Positions 1-8,012 of a stretch of DNA of 64,000 bases are shown piece by piece; position 1 is the first letter of the stretch, and the number at the start of each line of letters is the position of its first letter. Source of the DNA: WVWN01 sp964563535 (GTDB lineage Bacteria > RBG-13-66-14 > B26-G2 > WVWN01); assembly GCA_964563535.1 (NCBI GenBank), contig CAZLXP010000001.1:15896-79895 (forward strand), given 5' to 3'. The position numbers were made by a program, and so were the translations under genes. The notes beneath the pieces are model-generated. The model saw only the letters and a list, made by a program, of their open reading frames with translations, was not told the DNA's origin and ran no database searches.

Positions 1-1180
1 CGACGAGTTTGCGGTACTTCTCCTCCGACTCAGCCTGTTTTTTCAGGGCCTCCGTCAGTTCGGCGGTCCGTTCCTTAACCCGCTCTTCTAACTCGTCGCG
101 CGCCTTAAGCAACGCCCCCTGAGCGCGCGTACGTAGGAGGGCCGCGGCTACAATGTTCGCGAAGTTCTCAAGTATTTCGAAGGAACAAGGGGCCCGCTCC
201 TTGGAACCTAGGACCGCCACTCGCCCCAAGATCTCGCCGCCCTGGCGCAAGGCAACGGCGTAGATGCAACCGATTCCGAGGGCTTCTTTTAAAGCGGCCG
301 CAACGTCCCTTGGCATACCGCCGTTCGTCAGTTCGTGGAATCCCTCGAAAGTCTTTACCCGGGGAACCGACAACATATTCTGGAGCACGTAATCGTCTAC
401 CGAAGCCCGAAATGCTCCCGCGAGCCCCGCGGCAAGCATTTTCGCCTTGGTGAAAACACCTCGCGCCGCGGACACGTAACGCAACTCGAGTACCTTCGCC
501 TCCGTTTCGTAAGTCGTAGCGGCAACGGCCTTGGCGGCGGTGATCTCCCGCAATAGATCGCACGCGGTCCCGTACACGTCTTCGACGGATTTCGCTCCGG
601 CCAGACTTATAGCCATTTCGTTGAGAGCCGATAGGTTCTCCGCCCGGCGCCGGAGTTCTTCCTCCGCGCGCTCCTGTGCCGCGACTTCTAGTACGAGCCC
701 CCGGAACGCGATCGTCTTACGCCCATCTTGCATCAAGCTTATCCGGGCTTCGCCGCGCCGGGCAGTTCCGTCGGCGCCGACGTACGAATAACCGACGGGT
801 TCGCGGACCTCTCCCCAAACGGCGGAATTAAAAACCTCGACGTATCCAGACATATTCCGCGCGTGCAGCGCATGTAATTCCGAGAAGTGTTTACCCATAA
901 GATCGCGTTTAGGAACGCCGACCATATCGGCGAAAGCCGTATTGCAAGACGCAATAAATCCTCCGGCATCCAAAGTTACTATGCCGCTCGGAACCGACCC
1001 GATGACATTTCCATACCTTCCTTCGGATCCTCTAAATTCCTCCTCGGCCCGCTCGCGCGCCGCGGTCTCCCGGCGAAGCCTTTCCCGCGCCGCCGCTAAT
1101 TCGGCTTTCAATTCTTCGATGTCGGACAGCAGCGTGGCCAACTGTTTTTTCCCCGCCCCGTCGCGCTTTACTTTATACAT
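1..1180 (-). CDS. PAS-GAF sensor protein, probably a signalling kinase or cyclase (C-terminus outside window)
   Basis: Partial gene read leftwards; about 393 residues are visible and the frame stays open to the window edge. It starts at ATG 1178-1180, preceded by GGAGG nine bases upstream. Order: a charged coiled-coil start (residues 1-45, rich in E, A, R), a PAS domain (about 50-165, with GIVTLDAGG and NTAFADMVGV), an 'AQERAEEEL' coiled coil, a GAF domain (about 185-350), a second linker (ERVKERTAEL), then SEEKYRKLV, the usual beginning of another PAS. Such cytosolic sensors normally end in a histidine kinase or diguanylate cyclase, which cannot be seen. The two receiver-type genes downstream on the other strand fit a signalling neighbourhood. 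Domain assignment is by eye. Confidence 0.85.
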   Translation of the reverse strand, partial: MYKVKRDGAGKKQLATLLSDIEELKAELAAARERLRRETAARERAEEEFRGSEGRYGNVIGSVPSGIVTLDAGGFIASCNTAFADMVGVPKRDLMGKHFSELHALHARNMSGYVEVFNSAVWGEVREPVGYSYVGADGTARRGEARISLMQDGRKTIAFRGLVLEVAAQERAEEELRRRAENLSALNEMAISLAGAKSVEDVYGTACDLLREITAAKAVAATTYETEAKVLELRYVSAARGVFTKAKMLAAGLAGAFRASVDDYVLQNMLSVPRVKTFEGFHELTNGGMPRDVAAALKEALGIGCIYAVALRQGGEILGRVAVLGSKERAPCSFEILENFANIVAAALLRTRAQGALLKARDELEERVKERTAELTEALKKQAESEEKYRKLV

Positions 1181-1617
1181 CTTTCCAAACCTCCGTGCGT
1201 TGCCCTGGATTAATCCGCCGGGCCGCGGCCACGAACGTTCCCTCACGCGGCCCGTTATCCTATTTTTTCCCCCTGCCAATTCTTGTCAGTCGCCTCTCAA
1301 GAAAAACCTTCTCCCCGCCCGGCAGGAACCGAGTACCTCCAACCTGCACACCTTCCCTGCTACCGACGTCCGTCCCATCTTCGTGGCGATAGTTTGTCTA
1401 GGAAATGGACAGCGCCGTTTAGTTTTCGGACCGTCGGCGGCTAAGGAACGGGCGTTCCCCAACGTCCGGTCCCTTAGCGTTTACCACCAATTCTTTCATT
1501 ATCAATAACTTAGGGCTTGTGCGCCGGCCCGGGCGTCTCTGGCACCGGGGTTGCTTTTAAGAAGTGAGAACCTGGAGCGATAACGGAAAGTGCGTTCAAA
1601 ACGAAAGGAAGCGCGAA
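1181..1617. other. Intergenic region between divergent genes
   Basis: Holds the upstream regions of the PAS-GAF gene (leftward) and the exported protein gene (rightward). Open frames exist but lack ribosome sites and have arginine/proline/serine-rich shadow-like composition. I see no convincing gene, RNA or strong promoter hexamer pair. Confidence 0.5.
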
Positions 1618-2349
1618 ATGAAATCCCTTATGACGATCGCCATTTTGTCCGCCGCCGCGGCCGGGACGTGGGCCGAGGAAACGCCCGGCTTCGACGCCGT
1701 AGGGTTGGTTCACCTCGACGAGGCAAACGTCGATACCTACTACAACTACTTAGCCGCGGTCCCGGTTTTTCGGTATTGGAACGACGTCCGGTTCAACAAG
1801 GCGCCGCTCTTCACGGACGAACCCGGCGCTGCGTACGCGATAGGCGAGGAAAACCCGACGGCCTTGCGGCTCATCGTAATCGGCGACGCGGACCCGGCCG
1901 AGATTACGGCGGTGCGGGAGGCGTTCGACGTCGCGCCCAACGCCGTGGTCACGGTTCAGGGCGACGCGGCGGTAGTCGCGGCCACGTTGGCCACCAATTG
2001 GGCCCAGGCCCGCGACGTCGTCGTCGCGCCGTACGCCCCGGGGGGCGACAAGGCGACCGTCGCCTCCGCCTCCTACGCCGCGGCCCTGGCCAGCGTGCTC
2101 AACGCGCCGCTCGTATACACGTACACCAAGTACTTGCCCTACGAAACTTCGGCCGCCCTTCGCAGCCTCGGCGCGAAGAACGTCTACCTTGTCGACCTTG
2201 GCGCGAGTTGCAGCGGCTACGTCCTCGAGAAGCTCACCGCCGATGGACGGTACTTACGCGCGGCGTTTGGCCGCGCCGGCGACGTCACCGCTTTCGTCGA
2301 AAAATATCTTCACGGCCAACAGATGAAGAGCCTCCCGCGGCTGGCTTAA
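1618..2349 (+). CDS. Exported protein with cell-wall-binding-repeat-2-like domain
   Basis: 243 residues. ATG at 1618 follows AGGAAG and begins a clear signal peptide (MKSLMTIAILSAAAAGTWA, probable cleavage before EE), so the longer upstream reading frame is rejected. The mature part has two alpha/beta segments. The second (about residues 140-215) has the pattern of CWB2 (PF04122) repeats: a DVVVAPY strand, an A-rich helix, NAPLVYT, a YLPYETSAALRSLGAKNVYLV stretch. CWB2 repeats attach surface proteins to the envelope in Firmicutes, but here only about two repeats are visible and no anchored partner domain, so the role is unknown. A short gap and a good ribosome site link it to the cysteine-rich gene downstream. 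Confidence 0.7.
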   Translation: MKSLMTIAILSAAAAGTWAEETPGFDAVGLVHLDEANVDTYYNYLAAVPVFRYWNDVRFNKAPLFTDEPGAAYAIGEENPTALRLIVIGDADPAEITAVREAFDVAPNAVVTVQGDAAVVAATLATNWAQARDVVVAPYAPGGDKATVASASYAAALASVLNAPLVYTYTKYLPYETSAALRSLGAKNVYLVDLGASCSGYVLEKLTADGRYLRAAFGRAGDVTAFVEKYLHGQQMKSLPRLA

Positions 2350-2406
2350 AACGCCCCCCGGGAGGACACCCTTACGGCAGATGCCAAAGCTAAAAGGAGA
2401 AACGTC

Positions 2407-2835
2407 GTGGTTAATAGAGAATGCGGGTTCGATTGCGCGGGCGAGTGCGCCGACCGGGAATGCCACTACTTGCGCGAACTCTCGGGCGCCGCGTTCGGGG
2501 CTGTCTCGTGCTACGGTACCTGCAGCGGCCGATGCGCAGGCCGTTTAGAGGTCGACGCTACACCGCTCGAGCTTCCCCCCTCTCCGCGGGACGTGAAACC
2601 AGACCACCATACGCGCGCGACGGTCCGGTCGCGCGAACTCTTCTTCGAGCGGAGCGAAGAGCGACGCGCCGGCTCCGAAACGTACGAGGTTTCGTGTGCC
2701 GTAGGATGTTTCGTAAGCCACGGCGCGGAGACGACAGGCGGTCCAGCGGACTGTTACGGCTCGTGCTTGGGTATATGCTACGGTGCCGCGACGTACCAGG
2801 ACGTAGAGGCGCCGACTTCGCACGGCTATAAATAG
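2407..2835 (+). CDS. Cysteine-rich repeat protein (CX3CX3C motifs)
   Basis: 142 residues, GTG start at 2407 after AAAAGGAGA. No family recognised. Two cysteine-rich blocks are separated by a charged linker. Block one has CX3CX3CX4C then a CYGTCSGRC motif; block two has CX3C then a CYGSCLGIC motif. The CYG(T/S)CxGxC pair is nearly identical, so the protein looks like an internal duplication. CX3C spacing puts the thiols on one helix face, as in metal-binding or disulfide-knotted small proteins. There is no signal peptide and the central linker is basic. It could be a metal-binding protein or a ribosomally made peptide precursor; no modification enzyme is visible nearby. Real coding is supported by the start site and the conserved internal repeat. 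Confidence 0.55.
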   Translation: MVNRECGFDCAGECADRECHYLRELSGAAFGAVSCYGTCSGRCAGRLEVDATPLELPPSPRDVKPDHHTRATVRSRELFFERSEERRAGSETYEVSCAVGCFVSHGAETTGGPADCYGSCLGICYGAATYQDVEAPTSHGYK

Positions 2836-2941
2836 CGAAATCCCGCCAACAATCCACGCCAGCCGCGGCCGCATAACGAGACAAAACGGTGGCTCGGCCG
2901 CGAACCGGGATGACACGTTTTGACATAGCGGGACTGTAATA

Positions 2942-3442
2942 ATGGCCCCGCGGTCGGGCAGCCTATTGGTTTACGGCGCGGAAAAGTCGCCGCCGTGGGC
3001 GAAGGCACGGCGATACCGGAAAGAGACGGCCTTGGCGGGATTCGACGTGAATATTCTCGTAGTAACCGAGACGCGAGAGGTGGTCGAATTCGTCGAAGCG
3101 TCGCCACGAGAGAAATGGCGGCCTTCGTTCAACGTTGCGTGGACACGAGAGGTTTCCCGAAGGCCTAACACGGCCTCGACGAAACGGTGTCCGCTTCGCG
3201 CCAACGGACCTTTCACTTTCGGAAACCAACCGCTCGGGGCAGCGGCAGCGTTCTGGCTCCTCGCCCCGGACGTCGCCGTACTCTCACTGACGCCGCCCGA
3301 GCGGGAGGAAGTCACCCGCCCGTGTCTCTCCCGCGGCGCCCGGGAACGCGTCGTCGCGGGGCGGATTACGGAAGAGCGGTTACGCCGGGCGATAGTCTAT
3401 GCTATCGCCGGGAATGGGTCGCCCGTACATACGATGAACTAA
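2942..3442 (+). pseudogene. Receiver-like (CheY-fold) gene with an apparent double frameshift
   Basis: The open frame gives 166 residues. NILVVTETREVV near residue 36 and the final 60 residues (LLAPDVAVLSL... ERLRRAIVYAIAG) align in order with the receiver gene just downstream. The middle does not align in this frame. In the +1 frame the DNA from about 3156 to 3230 encodes EGLTRPRRNGVRFAPTDLSL, matching AGLKHLREERFDVVLVDISW of the neighbour, including the aspartate of the phosphoacceptor strand. The simplest reading is one inserted base near 3155 and a compensating change near 3230. A GTG at 3047 is an alternative start closer to the domain edge. It may be a broken duplicate of the next gene or may reflect sequence error. 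Confidence 0.5.
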
Positions 3443-3526
3443 CGCGGCAGTCGAAGTAAACCGGCCTACGCGGCGTAGCGTGCGGCGCCCGACACGCCGG
3501 AAATAGTCGGCAAAGGAGGTGCAATC

Positions 3527-3943
3527 GTGAAACGGGACGAATTCAACGTCTTGGTATTTGAAGATGATGGCGCGGTCGCGTTACTTGTCCAAACGTTGCT
3601 AGGGAACGCGGCGCGCCCTCGGTTTCGTGTAAAATACGCGGCCGAGATCGGTGCGGGCCTTAAACACCTTAGGGAAGAAAGATTCGACGTCGTCTTAGTC
3701 GATATCTCTTGGACGTGGAACGCCGATCCCGCGGTTTTAAAGAAGATACGTATCTTCGCGCCGGAGGCGGCCGTCGTTTTACTGGCCGACCGGAACGCCG
3801 TAACGTCACGGGCCCACGACTCTGATTACGCGGCCGAAGGCTTGCTCGTAAATGGGGAATTCGACGCCGAGCTACTAAAGAGCACACTAGGGCGCGCCGT
3901 CGCGCGGCGCCGGGTCCGGGAGTTACCCCATATTTACAGTTAA
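3527..3943 (+). CDS. Stand-alone response-regulator receiver domain, atypical
   Basis: 138 residues, GTG start at 3527 with strong AAAGGAGG. CheY-type receiver: acidic pair in VFEDDGAV (about residues 10-14), phosphoacceptor candidate D in VLVDISW (about residue 62), strand AAVVLLAD. The conserved beta-5 lysine and the alcohol residue before it are not evident (LLADRNAV and GLLVNGEF where T/S and K-P are normal), so phosphorylation switching may be lost or altered. No output domain. Probably partners a sensor such as the PAS-GAF protein upstream, or acts as a phosphate-independent adaptor. The adjacent upstream gene is a damaged paralogue. Confidence 0.75.
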   Translation: MKRDEFNVLVFEDDGAVALLVQTLLGNAARPRFRVKYAAEIGAGLKHLREERFDVVLVDISWTWNADPAVLKKIRIFAPEAAVVLLADRNAVTSRAHDSDYAAEGLLVNGEFDAELLKSTLGRAVARRRVRELPHIYS

Positions 3944-4058
3944 CGTCTTTCCCATATTGTTATCTTCACTTTCCCTTCCGGAGCGCCTAGGCGCTCGGGG
4001 GCTCGCCCCAACCGGATCCGAAGCGGTTTAGATCTTAGTACGTAACCCGCCGGCGCTA

Positions 4059-4637
4059 CTAGTTGAGGTTGATCAAAACGCGCCAAGACGGGTGGACGCC
4101 GCGGAAGTACGGCGGCGAGCCAAAGGGGATCTCGTCCCACCGCCATTCCGGAAGGATCATAAAAGCGGGGGAAATTTGAAACGCGGGGCCGACGAAGTAG
4201 GATTTGCCCACGTTGCGCTTTCTCAGCGTCATACGGCCGCCGGCCTCGCCGCCGCCGATCAACGTTAGGCCGGCGCCGCCTTGGACGTAGAAGGGCGCCC
4301 AGACCCAGAAGTAGGCCCGTACGTCCGCGTACCCGGAGGCGAGGTAATACGTCGCGCCCCCCCGCACTTCGCCGGCGTCGAGCCCCGCGGCGAAGTCGAA
4401 TGCGGCGAGGTCCTCGCGGATCGGCGTACAAACCAACCGCAAGCCGAAAACAGGGCCTTGGGCATACGTCCCGACCTCTTCTTCCAGGTAATACTGACCG
4501 TACGCGTTGACCGCCCAGCCGAACGCGCTGTGCCGATGCCATCGGTCGTCCTTGGCGGCGTACGCCGGACATGCCAGCGCCCCGGCAAGTACCAGAACTG
4601 TCCAATTATTTAACACTCGTTTTTGACTCTTTGTCAT
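4059..4637 (-). CDS. Exported beta-barrel-like outer membrane protein
   Basis: 192 residues. N-terminal signal peptide (basic MTKSQKR, hydrophobic VLVLAGALACPAYA, cleavage after AYA). The rest alternates aromatic and small residues in short strands (GQYYLEEEVG, FVQGGAGLTLIGG, YFVGPAFQIS), typical of small outer-membrane beta barrels; the C-terminus ends LINLN, not the classic aromatic residue. No Shine-Dalgarno sequence precedes the ATG; a TATAAT-like box ends three bases upstream, so translation may be leaderless or the start may lie elsewhere. Stands alone, convergent with the receiver gene. Confidence 0.6.
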   Translation of the reverse strand: MTKSQKRVLNNWTVLVLAGALACPAYAAKDDRWHRHSAFGWAVNAYGQYYLEEEVGTYAQGPVFGLRLVCTPIREDLAAFDFAAGLDAGEVRGGATYYLASGYADVRAYFWVWAPFYVQGGAGLTLIGGGEAGGRMTLRKRNVGKSYFVGPAFQISPAFMILPEWRWDEIPFGSPPYFRGVHPSWRVLINLN

Positions 4638-4864
4638 AACATATTATAACCGAGAAAGGAGCCGATGTCAAACGGGGACAGCAAAAAACCTCGGGCCACC
4701 TATTAACTACCTCATTTAACGCCACGCCACGGGAAATCGTTCGAACCGGGGTCGCTCTCCCGGAACAGTTTCAAAAGGGCGTCGGCAGTGGATATGGCCT
4801 CGAGGGTGCGACGGCATTCGTGGAGGTGAGTATAGGGATCGTTAACCCGGCGCGGCGTTAAAAC

Positions 4865-4926
4865 GCTTCACCTACCGGCACCGTATCCCCCGTGCCCTCG
4901 GCCGTGTGAAGGCCGTTTTTAAATAA
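4865..4926 (+). pseudogene. Remnant of the 3' end of an NHL-repeat gene
   Basis: In one frame bases 4897-4926 encode LGRVKAVFK followed by TAA, the exact tail of the NHL genes in this window, but nothing recognisable precedes it. The following ~140 bases, including the hairpin, match the 3' flank of the NHL gene ending at 23536. A truncated duplicate of that gene end. Confidence 0.7.
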
Positions 4927-4945
4927 CGGCATAACGCAAACGAAA

Positions 4946-4973
4946 CGCCGCCCTACCGGGGCGGCCTTTTTTA
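4946..4973 (+). terminator. Rho-independent terminator
   Basis: GCCGCCC/GGGCGGC stem with TACCG-type loop followed by TTTTTT. Near-identical to the terminator at 23556-23582, part of the duplicated NHL gene tail. Confidence 0.8.
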
Positions 4974-5117
4974 TTTCAACTCGGCTCATCAGTAATACCC
5001 CGATATCTTCAACTGCTCCGCGCCGCGCTCGCGGCGGAACTTCACGTTGAGGATAAGCCCCACCGCCCGGGACGAAGGCCGTCACCGCGCCGCCTTTGTA
5101 TCGTAGGCCAGGAATTT

Positions 5118-5146
5118 TTGCATCGCGGCCCTGAACCTGCTATATT
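5118..5146 (+). promoter_or_regulatory. Sigma-70-type promoter of NHL gene A
   Basis: TTGCAT at 5118-5123, 17 bp spacer, TATATT at 5141-5146. The same hexamers, spacing and leader occur upstream of the NHL gene at 22577, so the pair is conserved between paralogues. Confidence 0.7.
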
Positions 5147-5166
5147 TTATATATATACCGAAATTC

Positions 5167-5180
5167 GTGAATTAAATCAC
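5167..5180. promoter_or_regulatory. Candidate operator, imperfect palindrome
   Basis: GTGAATTAAATCAC lies just downstream of the promoter. The paralogous leader at 22513-22526 has the perfect palindrome GTGAATTAATTCAC. Conservation at the same position suggests a repressor site or a leader hairpin. Confidence 0.45.
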
Positions 5181-5231
5181 AAATTACCGAAATTAACTAT
5201 ACGATTTCAATTAACCGAGAGGAGAGGCCCT

Positions 5232-6203
5232 ATGAGAAACGTTTCTTGGATGGCGCTCGCGGCGGCGCTCGTCGCCGCGCCGGCCTTCGGCGATTGGGTC
5301 TACGAGGGCCAGTGGGGGTCGCGCGGGTCGGGTAACGGCCAGTTCAACACCCCGACGGGTGTAAGCGCCGCCGCGAGCGGTAACGTCTACGTCGCCGATT
5401 ACAACAACTACCGCATACAATACTTCACCGCCACCGGCTCCTACGTCGGCAAGTGGGGTTCGAAAGGTTCCGGTAATGGCCAGTTCGATGGCCCGTGGGG
5501 CGTCGCCGTCGCCCCCTCGAGCGGCAACGTCTACGTCACGGATATCGGTAACAACCGCGTCCAATACTTCACCGCTACCGGCTCTTACCTCGGCCTGTGG
5601 GGCTCGTACGGCTCGGGAGACGGCCAGTTCAGATCCCCCTGCGGCGTCGCCGTCGCCCCCGGCGGCGACGTCTACGTCGCGGACCAGTCCAACAACCGAG
5701 TACAGTACTTTACCGCCACGGGTTCCTACCTCGGCAAGTGGGGCTCGAACGGCTCCGGTAACGGGCAGTTCTATTGGCCTGCCGGCGTCGCCGTAACCCC
5801 CGATAACAAAGTATACGTCGCAGATACGATGAACCACCGTGTCCAATACTTCACCGCGACGGGTTCCTACCTCGGCAAGTAGGGCTCTTTCGGCTCAGGC
5901 AACGGCCAGTTCGATTACCCGTACGGCGTCGCCGTAGCCCCCTCGAGCGGCGACGTCTACGTCGCCGAACAGGTCAACAACCGCGTCCAATACTTCACCT
6001 CTACCGGTTCCTACCTGGGTAAGTGGGGCTCGGGCGGCACGGGCAACGGCCAATTTGATTGGCCTTGCGGAGTATGTCTCAACGTCGGCGGCTCGCGTGT
6101 CTACGTCCCCGACCAAAGGAACCACCGCATCCAATATTTCAAGTGGGTCAATACGGCCGTAGCCCCCGCTTCCCTCGGCCGCGTGAAGGCGTTGTTTAAG
6201 TAA
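5232..6203 (+). pseudogene. Exported NHL-repeat protein with internal amber codon
   Basis: ATG 5232 after GAGAGGAGAGG starts a signal peptide (MRNVSWMALAAALVAAPAFG). The frame encodes six NHL-type repeats, each with GNVYVAD..NNR.QYFTATGSYLGKWGS and a GSGNGQF turn, and ends in APASLGRVKALFK. Codon 217 (5880-5882) is TAG where every other repeat has TGG (tryptophan of GKWGS); the frame then continues intact for 106 more codons to TAA at 6201. NHL repeats form beta-propellers for protein or ligand contact outside the cell. The single nonsense change gives either a 216-residue truncated protein lacking the tail or, with readthrough, a normal one. Recent mutation or sequencing error are the plain explanations. 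Confidence 0.8.
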
Positions 6204-6274
6204 CGTGGGTGGCGCCGGGGAGAACCCTGCACCGCTCCGCTTTTTACGGCCGCGTAGGCCGTAGAGGAGGAACC

Positions 6275-7240
6275 ATGAGGAATTATATTTCAGCAACAGC
6301 GATCGTGATAACGCTCGCGTTGACCGCGCCCGCCGTCGGCGACTGGGTCTACGAGGGCAAGTGGGGCTCGCTGGGCTCGGGTAACAGCCAGTTTAACCAA
6401 CCGGCCGGCGTCGCCGTCGCCCCCGCTAGCAATAACGTCTACGTAGCCGACCAGTATAACCACCGCATCCAATACTTCACCGCCACCGGCTCCTACCTCG
6501 GCCAGTGGGGTTCGTACGGCACGGGTAACGGCCTGTTAAATCGCCCGTACGGCTTAGTCGTCGCCCCCGCGAGCGGCAACGTCTACGTCGCTGATTTCTA
6601 CAACCACCGCGTCCAATACTTCACCGCCACCGGCTCCTACCTCGGCCAGTGGGGTTCGCGCGGCTCGGGTAACGGCCAGTTTAATTGGCCGATGGGCGTC
6701 GCGGTCGCCCCCGCGAGTGGCAACGTCTACGTCACCGATGGCGGCAACAACCGCATACAATATTTCACCGCCACCGGCTCCTACCTCGGGCAGTGGGGTA
6801 GTTCCCTTTTACCGGAATTAGGCGTCGTCGTCGCCCCCGCGAGCGGTAACGTCTACGTAGCGGATTTCCGGAACAACCGCGTCCAATACTTCACCGCCAC
6901 CGGCTCCTACCTCGGCCAATGGGGCTCCGTCGGCACGGGTAACGGCCAGTTCAACGGCCCGGACGACGTAGACGTCGCCCCGGGGGGCGACGTCTACATC
7001 AGCGATTACGGCAACGACCGCATCCAATACTTCACGGCGAGCGGCTCCTACCTCGGCAAGTGGGGCTCAAGCGGGTCGGGCAACGGCCAGTTCAACCGCC
7101 CCGTCGGAGTATGTTTCAACGTCGGCGGCACGCGCTTCTACGTCGCCGAAATGTCGGGCGCACGCATCCAATATTTCAAATGGGTCAACACAACCATTGC
7201 CCCCGCCTCCCTCGGCCGTGTGAAGGCATTATTTAAATAA
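6275..7240 (+). CDS. Exported NHL-repeat beta-propeller protein
   Basis: 321 residues. ATG at 6275 preceded by GGAGGAACC; the upstream in-frame extension lacks a ribosome site. Signal peptide to about residue 23 (LTAPAVG), then WVYEGKWGS and six NHL repeats with the NVYVAD, HRIQYFTATGSYLGQWGS signature. One repeat (about residues 170-185) lacks the GSGNGQF turn and reads GSSLLPELG, a variation shared with the paralogue at 22577. Ends in APASLGRVKALFK. Seventy-one bases follow the upstream NHL gene, so co-transcription is likely; a terminator follows. Exact ligand or partner unknown. Confidence 0.88.
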   Translation: MRNYISATAIVITLALTAPAVGDWVYEGKWGSLGSGNSQFNQPAGVAVAPASNNVYVADQYNHRIQYFTATGSYLGQWGSYGTGNGLLNRPYGLVVAPASGNVYVADFYNHRVQYFTATGSYLGQWGSRGSGNGQFNWPMGVAVAPASGNVYVTDGGNNRIQYFTATGSYLGQWGSSLLPELGVVVAPASGNVYVADFRNNRVQYFTATGSYLGQWGSVGTGNGQFNGPDDVDVAPGGDVYISDYGNDRIQYFTASGSYLGKWGSSGSGNGQFNRPVGVCFNVGGTRFYVAEMSGARIQYFKWVNTTIAPASLGRVKALFK

Positions 7241-7257
7241 GGGCTACGCTGGAATTA

Positions 7258-7287
7258 TTAAGGCGGCCGTCGGGCCGCCTTTTTTTG
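7258..7287 (+). terminator. Rho-independent terminator after NHL gene
   Basis: GGCGGCC GTC GGGCCGCC stem followed by seven T. The same element, with GGCTACGCTGG-AATTATTAA in front, recurs as a remnant at about 22398-22445 attached to a tRNA half. Confidence 0.85.
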
Positions 7288-7380
7288 GGTTAATTTTGTG
7301 TCACCCCCACCGCGAGTTGCGCTTAACTGCCGGCAATAGCCCGTAACGTCCGGAGGGGCTTAACTCGTATAAAACACAGG
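7274..7380 (+). repeat. Left arm of ~105 bp inverted repeat
   Basis: The reverse complement of this stretch matches 9475-9580 with roughly 85% identity by eye, beginning CCTGTGTTTTAT and including GTGACACAAAATTAAC. The two arms bound a 2.3 kb segment. No coding in the arm. Confidence 0.85.
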
Positions 7381-7661
7381 CAGTTGCGCGATTTTAGTTG
7401 CGGTTATTAGATTCGTCAAAAACGGCCGGTTTAAAATTTAATCTCCGCGCAACGTAGGGCATTCTCGCAAGCCTTTTTTTCTTGTATTCATTAGGCCCGG
7501 TTAAAAAGCCTCGGCTATTCCGTTTTTAACGCCCCTTTGGGGCCACCACGGGCCCCGCCCCCGGCGCGCGTCCTGGCCACACGCCCTCGTGCGTCCTGTG
7601 CCGTCCCGGGGCCGCCCGCCGCTCCGCCTCGGCCTCGTAGCTCCGGCCGTATTTTACCGTC
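7381..7661. other. Intergenic region
   Basis: AT-rich then GC-rich DNA between the inverted-repeat arm and the small leftward gene. A hairpin GCCCCTTTGGGGCC lies near 7530. No supported gene. Confidence 0.4.
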
Positions 7662-7904
7662 TTATTCGGCGGGGGGCCCCCGCAACATCGCCGCCAGTAG
7701 TTGCGCCTCGCGCGTACCGGCCCGCGCCGCGATGACGTCTACCAGCAAGCTCCGTTTCACCTTCAACTGCGGCTGGCGTTCAACCACGCTATACGGTGGG
7801 CCGCCGCAACATTCGCCGGCTATGTCGTTTAGAAGTTTCTGCAGCCATAGGACGTCCCAAAACAGAAACCCGGCGACCTCGGATAGCGTATATTCGTCTC
7901 GCAC
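7662..7904 (-). CDS. Small hypothetical protein
   Basis: 80 residues, GTG start with GGAGGTTGAG immediately upstream. Sequence includes FLFWDVLWLQKLLNDI, a CCGGPP turn and a basic VKRSLLVDVIAARAG segment; no family recognised and no signal peptide. The good ribosome site and mixed composition favour a real gene over a shadow. Lies inside the inverted-repeat-bounded segment, oriented like the NHL gene upstream of it. Confidence 0.45.
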   Translation of the reverse strand: MRDEYTLSEVAGFLFWDVLWLQKLLNDIAGECCGGPPYSVVERQPQLKVKRSLLVDVIAARAGTREAQLLAAMLRGPPAE

Positions 7905-8012
7905 CTCAACCTCCGCTGTAGTTTGCTCCCTGTCATTTTAGTCTACGATAATGTCCTTTAAGTTAGACAACGGTCGCGGCCACCTTCCGGGCGCCGGCGA
8001 GGTCGTTAAGGT

